A DNA stretch of 5,020 bases from CAYNTG01 sp964400105 (GTDB taxonomy: Bacteria > UBP14 > UBA6098). Shown one piece after another: positions 1 through 5,020 of this stretch; position 1 is the first letter of the stretch, and each line of letters opens with the position of its first letter. The notes beneath the pieces were generated by a model. That model did not search any database. It was not told where the DNA came from and was given only the letters and a program-made list of their open reading frames with translations. Made by a program: the position numbers and the translations under genes. The DNA is taken from positions 1 through 5,020 of the forward strand of contig CAYNTG010000123.1 of NCBI GenBank assembly GCA_964400105.1. The letters run 5' to 3'.

Positions 1-3
1 CAT
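1..3 (-). CDS. Start codon of a divergent gene running off the left edge (product unknown)
   Basis: Read on the minus strand, an ATG at 3-1 is preceded by a strong Shine-Dalgarno GGAGG (15-11) with a 7-base spacer, and by a sigma70-like promoter about 47 bases further upstream. Together these make 3-1 the likely first codon of a gene transcribed away from purD. Only one codon is inside the window, so nothing can be said about the product. The same frame stays open back to a stop at 126-124, so an upstream start such as GTG at 96-94 cannot be excluded, but that codon has no ribosome binding site. Confidence 0.45.
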
Positions 4-10
4 TTTGAAA

Positions 11-15
11 CCTCC
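11..15 (-). promoter_or_regulatory. Ribosome binding site for the divergent left-edge gene
   Basis: The minus strand reads GGAGG followed by TTTCAAA and ATG, an optimal Shine-Dalgarno with a 7-base spacer. This site decides the proposed start at position 3. Confidence 0.55.
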
Positions 16-49
16 GGTTTGCAGAAGGCAATAGCCTCCCGCTTCAAAG

Positions 50-78
50 ATAATAATAGGTTCTTTTTCGGATTGCAA
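50..78 (-). promoter_or_regulatory. Putative sigma70-type promoter for the divergent gene
   Basis: On the minus strand, TTGCAA (78-73, 4/6 to the -35 consensus) and TATTAT (55-50, 5/6 to the -10 consensus) are separated by exactly 17 bases. Transcription would start near 43 and give a leader of about 40 bases before the ATG at 3-1. Position, spacing and the downstream Shine-Dalgarno agree, but the boxes are inferred by eye in AT-rich DNA. Confidence 0.45.
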
Positions 79-113
79 GAGATTTTTTAGGTTCACGTGT
101 CCGGCAAAAGAAT

Positions 114-139
114 GATGCCATCTCTATTTACCACCCAAA
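114..139 (-). repeat. Left copy of a 26-bp inverted repeat flanking the operon
   Basis: The 26 bases here match the reverse complement of 4969-4994 at 24 positions. The two differences are transitions, at 117 and 132. The core TCTCTATTTACC is identical in both copies. The copy sits upstream of the putative divergent promoter. Just outside it, GGCA (103-106) can pair with TGCC (116-119). On the minus strand it could encode W-V-V-N-R-D-G-I, but that frame stops at 95-93 and has no start nearby. Confidence 0.8.
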
Positions 140-196
140 ACTCGGAATTATTAAATATTTCCTAAAGTCTTTTTCGTGGATTACTTCAGATGGTAT

Positions 197-217
197 ATTC
201 CCTGCTACCGTGGGAAT
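197..217. promoter_or_regulatory. Operator-like inverted repeat ATTCCC-N9-GGGAAT
   Basis: ATTCCC at 197-202 and GGGAAT at 212-217 are perfect 6-base inverted arms around a 9-base spacer. The dyad lies about 45 bases upstream of the purD -35 box and between the two divergent promoters, where a dimeric regulator could act on either. The overlapping GGTA (192-195) and TACC (206-209) form an alternative small dyad. No known purine regulator site is recognised, and chance is possible. Confidence 0.3.
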
Positions 218-261
218 CGAAGCGCGGTATTGTGCAAAATAAAATAGGAATTTTAAGTTCG

Positions 262-290
262 TTGACACGATCGACTTCGGTTATTATTTT
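262..290 (+). promoter_or_regulatory. Putative sigma70 promoter for the purD operon
   Basis: A perfect -35 box TTGACA (262-267) is followed after 17 bases by TATTTT (285-290, 4/6 to the -10 consensus). TATTAT at 282-287 is a better hexamer, but its spacing would be only 14. Transcription would begin near 297, about 30 bases upstream of the purD ATG. This is the only good promoter I see for the + strand genes. Confidence 0.55.
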
Positions 291-325
291 ACATAAAATG
301 CTGAACAAATTATGAAAGGGTCGAA

Positions 326-1591
326 ATGAAAGTTCTTGTAGTCGGTGGTGGAGGCCGCGAACACGCCATCGTTTGGAAACTCGCCCAAAGCAGATTTGTC
401 GAGAAGATATATTGTGCGCCCGGAAACGCCGGAATCGCGCAGCTTGCTGAGTGCGTCAATATCTCCGATACGGATATCAGAAATCTCGCGTCGTTCGTCG
501 AAAAGGTCGGAGTGGATTTCACCATTGTTGGGCCGGAATCCGCGCTTTCCGAGGGAATCGTCGATTATTTCACAAGTCGAAAGCTCAATATATTCGGCCC
601 GACGAAGGCCGCCGCGAAGATCGAATCGAGCAAGATTTTCGCCAAGGAATTCATGAAGGAATTCCGAATCCCGACGGCAAGCTATATGGATTTCCAACAG
701 CCCGAAGCGGCGATTCGTTTTCTCGAAGAACACGAACCGCCGCTCGTTATCAAGGCGGATGGACTCGCTGCCGGAAAGGGAACGGTTATCGCAAACACCC
801 ACGAAGAGGCGAAGGCCGCCGTGAGCAAGATGATGATCGAGCGGGCATGGGGCGAGGCCGGAAGGAGGATACTGATCGAGGAATTCATGCCGGGACGCGA
901 GGTGAGCGTGCTGGCGTTCACGGACGGCAAGACCGTCTTGCCGATGGTGTCGTGCACCGACTACAAACGCGCGTTCGATGGCGGCGAGGGACCGAATACC
1001 GGCGGAATGGGCACTATCGCACCGAATCCGAACGTTACCGACGAGATTCTATATCGCGTTTGCGACGAGGTGATCAAACCTGTCGTCGATGGTTTGAGGT
1101 TCAGGGGATCGCCGTTTAAGGGCATACTATACACCGGCCTGATGATTAAAAACGACCATTTCAAGGTGCTCGAATTCAACTGCCGTTTCGGCGACCCAGA
1201 GACTCAAGTCGTGCTTCCACTGCTCGAATCCGACCTGATGGAGATCATCCTGCACATCCACCATAAAAGGCTCGACGAAGCGGATATTAAGTGGGCAAAA
1301 AATCGTGCTGCGATGTGCGTTGTCATGGCCAGCGGAGGCTATCCAAAGCGATATAAAAAAGGGTTTCCAATTACAGGCTTGGACAAAATCAAGGACGAAA
1401 ACGTCCAGGTTTTCCATGCCGGCACAACCATGACGGGAGACAATATAGTCACCAACGGCGGAAGGGTTCTCGGCGTTACGGCATGGGATAAAGACCTTCG
1501 CAAAGCCGGAGACCGTGCATATAAAGCCGTCGATAAAATCAATTTCGAGAAGACTTTTCACCGGACGGATATCGGAAAAGCATTTTTTTAG
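326..1591 (+). CDS. purD: Phosphoribosylamine--glycine ligase (GAR synthetase)
   Basis: This cytosolic ATP-grasp enzyme joins 5-phosphoribosylamine to glycine using ATP and makes GAR, the second committed step of purine synthesis. Its 421 residues match the usual monofunctional bacterial length. The N-terminal domain opens with GGGGREHA (residues 7-14) and PGNAG (32-36). The ATP-grasp core shows KADGLAAGKG (143-152), GPNTGGMG (222-229) and the metal-binding stretch EFNCRFGDPETQ (283-294), followed by the C-terminal VVMASGGYP region. The segment before GPNTGGMG reads SCTDYKRAFDGGE where many PurDs have S-A-Q-D-H-K-R, a conservative variant that does not look inactivating. The ATG at 326 has AAAGGG at 315-320. 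purE follows after 9 bases. Identification is by family motifs and is secure. Confidence 0.97.
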   Translation: MKVLVVGGGGREHAIVWKLAQSRFVEKIYCAPGNAGIAQLAECVNISDTDIRNLASFVEKVGVDFTIVGPESALSEGIVDYFTSRKLNIFGPTKAAAKIESSKIFAKEFMKEFRIPTASYMDFQQPEAAIRFLEEHEPPLVIKADGLAAGKGTVIANTHEEAKAAVSKMMIERAWGEAGRRILIEEFMPGREVSVLAFTDGKTVLPMVSCTDYKRAFDGGEGPNTGGMGTIAPNPNVTDEILYRVCDEVIKPVVDGLRFRGSPFKGILYTGLMIKNDHFKVLEFNCRFGDPETQVVLPLLESDLMEIILHIHHKRLDEADIKWAKNRAAMCVVMASGGYPKRYKKGFPITGLDKIKDENVQVFHAGTTMTGDNIVTNGGRVLGVTAWDKDLRKAGDRAYKAVDKINFEKTFHRTDIGKAFF

Positions 1592-1600
1592 GGAGGAATA

Positions 1601-2065
1601 ATGGCAAAGGTCGCAATAGTTTCTGGCAGCGTGTCGGATTCTCACCTCGTAGCTGTCGTCGAGGAAAACCTCGACCGCTTCGGGATCATGCACGAAGCGA
1701 GCGTTCGGTCTGCACATAGGATGCCGGAAAGGCTGCGTGAATTCGCTATGACCGCCGCCTCCGAGGGTTTTGATATGATAATCGCTATCGCCGGACTCGC
1801 AGCGCACCTTCCGGGTGTGATAGCGAGCATGACGGCTCTGCCGGTCGTGGGCGTTCCTGCCGAAGGAGGCCCGCTAAACGGCGTCGATGCGCTTCTTTCG
1901 ATGGTTCAGATGCCCGGCTCGACGCCGGTCGCGACGATGGCTATCGGCAAGAACGGCGCAAAAAACGCAGCGATTTTCGCAGCGAGGGTCTTTGCCCTAA
2001 GCGATACAAAGATTGCGAAGAAGCTCGACGAGTATCGAGAATTTCTCAGCAATGGTGGCAGATAA
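1601..2065 (+). CDS. purE: PurE, N5-carboxyaminoimidazole ribonucleotide mutase / AIR carboxylase
   Basis: PurE makes the C-carboxylated purine intermediate CAIR, either from N5-CAIR (class I, with PurK) or directly from AIR and CO2 (class II). The 154 residues are one complete PurE domain: GSVSD (9-13) binds the ribotide phosphate, SAHR (37-40) carries the catalytic histidine H39, AAHLPG (67-72) is the second signature, and LLSMVQMP with PVATMAIG follows. It resembles class I overall, but reads SAHRMP where SAHRTP is usual and IAIAGLAAHLPGV where IAGAGGAAHLPGM is typical. No purK is present here. The start has a strong GGGAGGA (1591-1597) that begins on the last base of the purD stop. The stop TAA shares its last A with the next ATG, suggesting translational coupling. 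Confidence 0.95.
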   Translation: MAKVAIVSGSVSDSHLVAVVEENLDRFGIMHEASVRSAHRMPERLREFAMTAASEGFDMIIAIAGLAAHLPGVIASMTALPVVGVPAEGGPLNGVDALLSMVQMPGSTPVATMAIGKNGAKNAAIFAARVFALSDTKIAKKLDEYREFLSNGGR

Positions 2066-2991
2066 TGAGCAAGTATATTTACGGGCCGGTGCCATCACGC
2101 AGATTGGGGCGCTCGTTGGGAGTCGATCTTCTCTTGCCGAAAAGCTGCACGGTAAATTGCGTTTATTGCCAGATCGGCTCCGTCGAGCCGCTGCCGCCGA
2201 TCCGCAAAAGGTTCGTCGATCCGGCGGAGGTCGAATTCGAGCTTCGCGAAAGGGTAGAGTCCGGCGGCAAGACCGATTATATCACGCTTTCCGGGAGCGG
2301 CGAGCCGACGCTGTCGATCGATCTGGGGCGAATAATCCGCTTTGCAAAATCGCTCGATGTCGCGCCGGTATGCGTCCTGACGAACGGAACGTTCCTGTCG
2401 GATCGCACGGTTCGCGAGGAGCTTTATGCCGCCGATGTCGTTATTCCAAACCTCGATGCCGCTGACAAGGCGACATTCGATAAGGTAAATCGCCCGCATC
2501 CCGACATCGATTTCGATGCGATGATCGAAGGGATTGTGCAATTTAGTTGCGAGTTCGAGGGCAAATTGCTTCTGGAGATCGTGCTTCTCGATGGTTTGAA
2601 CGATTCCGATGAGCATCTTCACAAACTCTCAAAATTGGTGCATCGGATAAAGCCCGCAGGCGTCTGGGTCGGATCGGTCTATCGACCGCCGTCGGAGGAT
2701 TTTGCGAAACCCGTTTCACCGGAAAAGCTGGATCGCGCCCGGAGGATCATCGGCGGTTCGGCAAGGATTATCGAGTCGTTCAAAGCGAGCGATATCGATG
2801 TCCATTACGAGGCTTTGATCGGCGAGATCGAGGCCCTTTTAAGGCGGCGTCCGGAGACGGTGCCGAATATTGCTATGAGCCTCGGAGCCAACGAGCACGA
2901 GGTTTTCAAGGCGGTTGCGATATTGATAACCGAAGGCAAGGTTCGTGCGGTTAAGATGAATGACAAAAAATACTATGAGTTCGTCGTATGA
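2065..2991 (+). CDS. Radical SAM protein, COG0731-like, with C-terminal winged-helix-like region
   Basis: This 308-residue protein has the radical SAM [4Fe-4S] motif CTVNCVYC (cysteines 28, 32, 35) and the SAM-binding GSGEPT (77-82). It opens with YGPVPSRRLGRSLGVD, a hallmark of the COG0731 group that also contains the archaeal wyosine enzyme Taw1. It lacks the extra N-terminal cysteines that give Taw1 its second cluster, so wyosine synthesis should not be assumed. Its substrate is unknown. Residues from about 250 to the end, including PNIAMSLGANEHEVFKAVAI, look like a small winged-helix domain that could bind nucleic acid or a partner. The ATG overlaps the purE stop by one base (TAATG), with only a weak GGTGG (2054-2058), so it is probably translated by coupling. 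Confidence 0.85.
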   Translation: MSKYIYGPVPSRRLGRSLGVDLLLPKSCTVNCVYCQIGSVEPLPPIRKRFVDPAEVEFELRERVESGGKTDYITLSGSGEPTLSIDLGRIIRFAKSLDVAPVCVLTNGTFLSDRTVREELYAADVVIPNLDAADKATFDKVNRPHPDIDFDAMIEGIVQFSCEFEGKLLLEIVLLDGLNDSDEHLHKLSKLVHRIKPAGVWVGSVYRPPSEDFAKPVSPEKLDRARRIIGGSARIIESFKASDIDVHYEALIGEIEALLRRRPETVPNIAMSLGANEHEVFKAVAILITEGKVRAVKMNDKKYYEFVV

Positions 2992-3023
2992 TTTTGCCCT
3001 GCAATAAGTTATAAAGGAGTGAC

Positions 3024-4226
3024 ATGTTCAACGAGGTTTTACCGGATATTATTCAGAAAAACGATACGAAGGCGATTCTATTGGTCGCAGACGGCGTCGG
3101 CGGCACCACGGTCGATGGCCAAACCGAGCTCGAGGCCGCGACAACGCCCAATCTGGACTCACTCGCCGCGAAAAGCTCCCTCGGTCTTCATTATCCGGTG
3201 GGATATGGGATTACGCCCGGCAGCGGTCCGGGGCATCTCGCCCTTTTCGGATACGATCCGATAAAGCACCAAATCGGTCGCGGGATATTGGAGGCCCTCG
3301 GCAGCGGGATGACGGTGAAAAAGGGCGATCTCGCATTGCGCGGGAATTTCGCAAGCATGAAGAACGGGCTTATCACCGACCGCCGCGCCGGACGAATCTC
3401 CACCGAAAAATGCGAAGAGCTTGTAGCAAAAATTCGTGAAAACCTCGATAACATCGATGGGATCGAGTTCGATATAAAGGCCGCGCGCGACTATCGCTTC
3501 GCGGTGGTCTTTCACGACGAATCGCTTCGGGACGATATCGAGGACGCCGATCCCCAGCAGATCGGTCTTACGCCGCGACCGGCCATTGCAAAAAATCCAG
3601 AGAGCGAGCGCGCCGCACAAATTGTGAACAAATTCATCGACGCCGTTACGGAGATTTTAAAGGACGAAACCCCCGCAAACACTTGCCTGATCCGGGGCGC
3701 AGCAAACACGCCGGACATCGCACCATTCGAGGAGCGATATGGAACGAAGGCGCAGGGAATCGCCGTCTATCCGATGTATAAGGGGCTGGCGCGGTTGGTC
3801 GGGATGGAAACCTCGGACGGACTCCAAACATTCGACGAGGAGATCGCCCATCTCAAAAAGACTTTCGACGATTTCGATTTCCATTTCCTCCATTTCAAAT
3901 ATACAGATTCGGCCGGCGAGGACGGCGATTTCGACCGCAAGGTCGCGATGATCGAACAGTTCGACGATGCGCTCCCGCAAATCCTCGATCTCGGCGCGAA
4001 CGTCCTCGCGATTACCGGAGACCACTCGACTCCGAGCTGCATGAAATCGCACAGCTGGCATCCCGTGCCGATCCTTGTGAACGGACAGTTTGCATTCCGC
4101 GACGATTGCAAACGGTTCACGGAGCGTGAGGCCGCAAACCACGGAATTTTGGGCCATATTCCGGGACAGGCGATCATGATGTATATCTTGGCCAATTGCA
4201 ACAGATTGATGAAATTCGGTGCGTGA
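3024..4226 (+). CDS. apgM: 2,3-bisphosphoglycerate-independent phosphoglycerate mutase, archaeal type (ApgM)
   Basis: ApgM interconverts 3-phosphoglycerate and 2-phosphoglycerate in glycolysis and gluconeogenesis. It is a metal-dependent member of the alkaline phosphatase superfamily, and 400 residues is the normal length. Metal site residues are visible in LLVADGVGG (D23), DSAGEDGD (295-302), GDHSTP (D333, H334) and HSWHP (343-347). The likely phosphorylated serine is S67 in PGSGPGHLALFGYDP, by analogy with NSEVGH in iPGM. The G-S-G-P-G-H form, in place of the G-S-D-T-A-H seen in archaeal members, points to a bacterial subgroup. The C-terminus LANCNRLMKFGA is a typical family ending, so the gene is intact. 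Translation starts from AAGGAG (3014-3019). It follows the radical SAM gene by 32 bases without a visible terminator. Confidence 0.95.
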   Translation: MFNEVLPDIIQKNDTKAILLVADGVGGTTVDGQTELEAATTPNLDSLAAKSSLGLHYPVGYGITPGSGPGHLALFGYDPIKHQIGRGILEALGSGMTVKKGDLALRGNFASMKNGLITDRRAGRISTEKCEELVAKIRENLDNIDGIEFDIKAARDYRFAVVFHDESLRDDIEDADPQQIGLTPRPAIAKNPESERAAQIVNKFIDAVTEILKDETPANTCLIRGAANTPDIAPFEERYGTKAQGIAVYPMYKGLARLVGMETSDGLQTFDEEIAHLKKTFDDFDFHFLHFKYTDSAGEDGDFDRKVAMIEQFDDALPQILDLGANVLAITGDHSTPSCMKSHSWHPVPILVNGQFAFRDDCKRFTEREAANHGILGHIPGQAIMMYILANCNRLMKFGA

Positions 4227-4959
4227 TATTCCTTCGGAAATATCGGAGCGATTGGGAGTTTGCGGGTCGTCGGTCTGCGAGCGGGTCGGTTTTTGGTCGT
4301 CGTTTTTGGTTGGAAGACCATATTTGGTTTCTCCACTCGGCGACGGCGACGGCGATACACGACTTCGTTTCGACTCTTTCGACTGCATGACCTTCGTCGA
4401 GACTGTTCTCGCGTTGTCATTTTCGCAAAAGCCAAACGAGATTATCGAAAACCTCGACCGGATTCGGTATCGCGGCGGAAAGCCGGATTTCCATTTGCGG
4501 AACCATTTTGTTTCGGCCGATTGGATTCCGGCGAATATCGATTTCCTGAGTCCGATGAACGAGTTCGCCGATTCCGTCATCTCCAAAGAGATCGACCGCA
4601 TCGCGTTTTTCGAAAGATCGGGGAAGCCCATTCCAAAAAATTATCCCGTCGATAAAAATGAAAAAATCGAGTTAAAATATATATCAAAAATTAAGGCAAA
4701 GGAGGTAACCGGACGCATATCCGATTGCGCTATCGTGCTTTTTGTGGGCGGCGTCGAGTGGACGATCATCTCGCATATAGGCATATTATCGAAGCATTTC
4801 GGGAAGGGCGTTTTTCGCCATGCGAGTTCTCGAAATGGGTTCGTTGTCGAGGAAGTTTTAGATAAATACATCGAATCGAGACCGAATCTGGACGGCGTCG
4901 CTTTCCTGAAAATAAAGGATTTGAGGGCCGAAACGAATCAATTTGAAAACCCATGTTAA
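4219..4959 (+). CDS. DUF1460 family protein (N-acetylmuramoyl-L-alanine amidase-like) without visible signal peptide
   Basis: DUF1460 proteins are cysteine-peptidase-fold (NlpC/P60-like) enzymes; characterised members such as Bacteroides AmiA cut muramoyl-L-alanine bonds in peptidoglycan. Visible family features are GRPY (32-35), FDCMTFVETVLAL with catalytic C56, RIRYRGG (81-87), RNHFVSADW (94-102), SHIGI with the probable catalytic H186, and FRHASS (199-204). The domain is complete at 246 residues. The start is a GTG overlapping apgM by 8 bases with no clear Shine-Dalgarno; an alternative is TTG at 4252. Unlike typical exported members, there is no hydrophobic signal segment, and a stop at 4210-4212 bars extension. 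Hexamer repeats encode G-D-G-D-G-D at residues 41-46. Its relation to the purine genes is unclear. Confidence 0.85.
   Translation: MRDIPSEISERLGVCGSSVCERVGFWSSFLVGRPYLVSPLGDGDGDTRLRFDSFDCMTFVETVLALSFSQKPNEIIENLDRIRYRGGKPDFHLRNHFVSADWIPANIDFLSPMNEFADSVISKEIDRIAFFERSGKPIPKNYPVDKNEKIELKYISKIKAKEVTGRISDCAIVLFVGGVEWTIISHIGILSKHFGKGVFRHASSRNGFVVEEVLDKYIESRPNLDGVAFLKIKDLRAETNQFENPC
4339..4356 (+). repeat. Three tandem GGCGAY hexamers within the DUF1460 gene
   Basis: GGCGAC, GGCGAC and GGCGAT follow one another in frame and encode Gly-Asp three times, ten residues before the catalytic cysteine. In-frame hexamer slippage would change loop length without breaking the gene. Confidence 0.7.
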
Positions 4960-4968
4960 AAAAATTAA

Positions 4969-4994
4969 TTTGGGCGGTAAATAGAGATGGTATC
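4969..4994 (+). repeat. Right copy of the 26-bp inverted repeat
   Basis: This copy is the reverse complement of 114-139 with 24/26 identity, lying 9 bases after the DUF1460 stop. TGGT (4988-4991) can pair with ACCA (5002-5005) around a 10-base loop, matching the position of the left-hand hairpin. A frame from ATG 4953, overlapping the DUF1460 stop, runs open through the repeat to the edge (MLKKLIWAVNRDG...). It has no Shine-Dalgarno, so I do not call it a gene. Confidence 0.8.
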
Positions 4995-5020
4995 CCTCTT
5001 GACCAAAAAGATTGGATGAA

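Larger units (their letters stand above)
4..325. other. Divergent intergenic control region
   Basis: These 322 bases are clearly more AT-rich than the neighbouring coding DNA and hold no convincing gene. They contain the start signals of the leftward gene, one 26-bp repeat copy, a 6-bp dyad with a 9-base spacer (197-217), and the purD promoter and ribosome binding site. The predicted purD leader is only about 30 bases, too short for a known riboswitch, so control by a DNA-binding protein in the region between the two promoters would be more plausible than leader attenuation. Confidence 0.6.

Noticed and set aside
1..123. Open minus-strand frame running from 123 into the ATG at position 3
   Set aside because: It is about 40 codons, has no ribosome-bound start in its upstream part, and the predicted promoter lies inside it. 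The GGAGG-ATG at 15-1 better explains where translation begins.
1127..1807. Minus-strand open frame opposite the end of purD and start of purE
   Set aside because: Its translation shows no recognisable domain and lies opposite two well-supported + strand genes.
2065..2991. Naming the radical SAM gene as wyosine synthase (taw1)
   Set aside because: Only one CxxxCxxC cluster motif is present and the additional cysteines of Taw1 are missing.
2992..3023. Terminator between the radical SAM gene and apgM
   Set aside because: The 32-base gap holds no stem followed by a T run, so read-through is more likely.
3657..4631. Long minus-strand open frame antisense to apgM and the DUF1460 gene (324 codons)
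   Set aside because: It is a shadow of codon bias in two well-supported + strand genes, has no family motifs, and spans the junction of two real genes.
4698..4709. AAAGGAGGTAAC, an almost perfect Shine-Dalgarno inside the DUF1460 gene
   Set aside because: No start codon follows at a usable distance; it encodes K-E-V-T in frame and is likely incidental.
114..4994. Segment as a transposon bounded by terminal inverted repeats
   Set aside because: There is no transposase or integrase, no target duplication at the outer flanks, and the contents are housekeeping genes.

Overview
The window is bacterial. Genes start with Shine-Dalgarno sequences and lie tightly packed on the + strand, and two sigma70-like promoters diverge from the AT-rich left end. 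The protein set is de novo purine synthesis, an archaeal-type phosphoglycerate mutase, a radical SAM protein and a DUF1460 peptidoglycan-amidase-like protein. It would fit an uncultured, probably anaerobic, Gram-negative-type lineage. A group such as FCB is possible, but the sequence does not let me name a phylum.

Layout: positions 1-325 are a divergent control region. On the minus strand, TTGCAA/TATTAT boxes and a GGAGG-N7-ATG start lead into a gene that begins at position 3 and leaves the window. On the plus strand, a TTGACA-N17-TATTTT promoter leads into purD. Between them lie one copy of a 26-bp repeat and an ATTCCC-N9-GGGAAT dyad. The + strand operon follows: purD (326-1591), purE (1601-2065), a radical SAM protein (2065-2991, TAATG overlap with purE), apgM (3024-4226) and a DUF1460 protein (4219-4959, GTG start overlapping apgM by 8 bases). 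No terminator is visible between these genes, and all gaps are 32 bases or less.

PurD and PurE catalyse two steps of IMP synthesis (PRA to GAR, and carboxylation chemistry on AIR). ApgM is the glycolytic 3-PG/2-PG mutase, supplying or draining the 3-phosphoglycerate pool from which serine and glycine (the PurD co-substrate) are made. The radical SAM and DUF1460 proteins have no obvious metabolic link and may simply share the transcript.

The most notable signal outside the genes is a near-perfect 26-bp inverted repeat (24/26 identical) at 114-139 and 4969-4994, flanking the whole operon. Each copy borders a small potential hairpin whose third base pair differs in a compensatory way, and a weaker third relative lies at 188-209. 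I found no transposase, CRISPR array, tRNA or rRNA. The gene content is otherwise ordinary, apart from the DUF1460 protein lacking any secretion signal.
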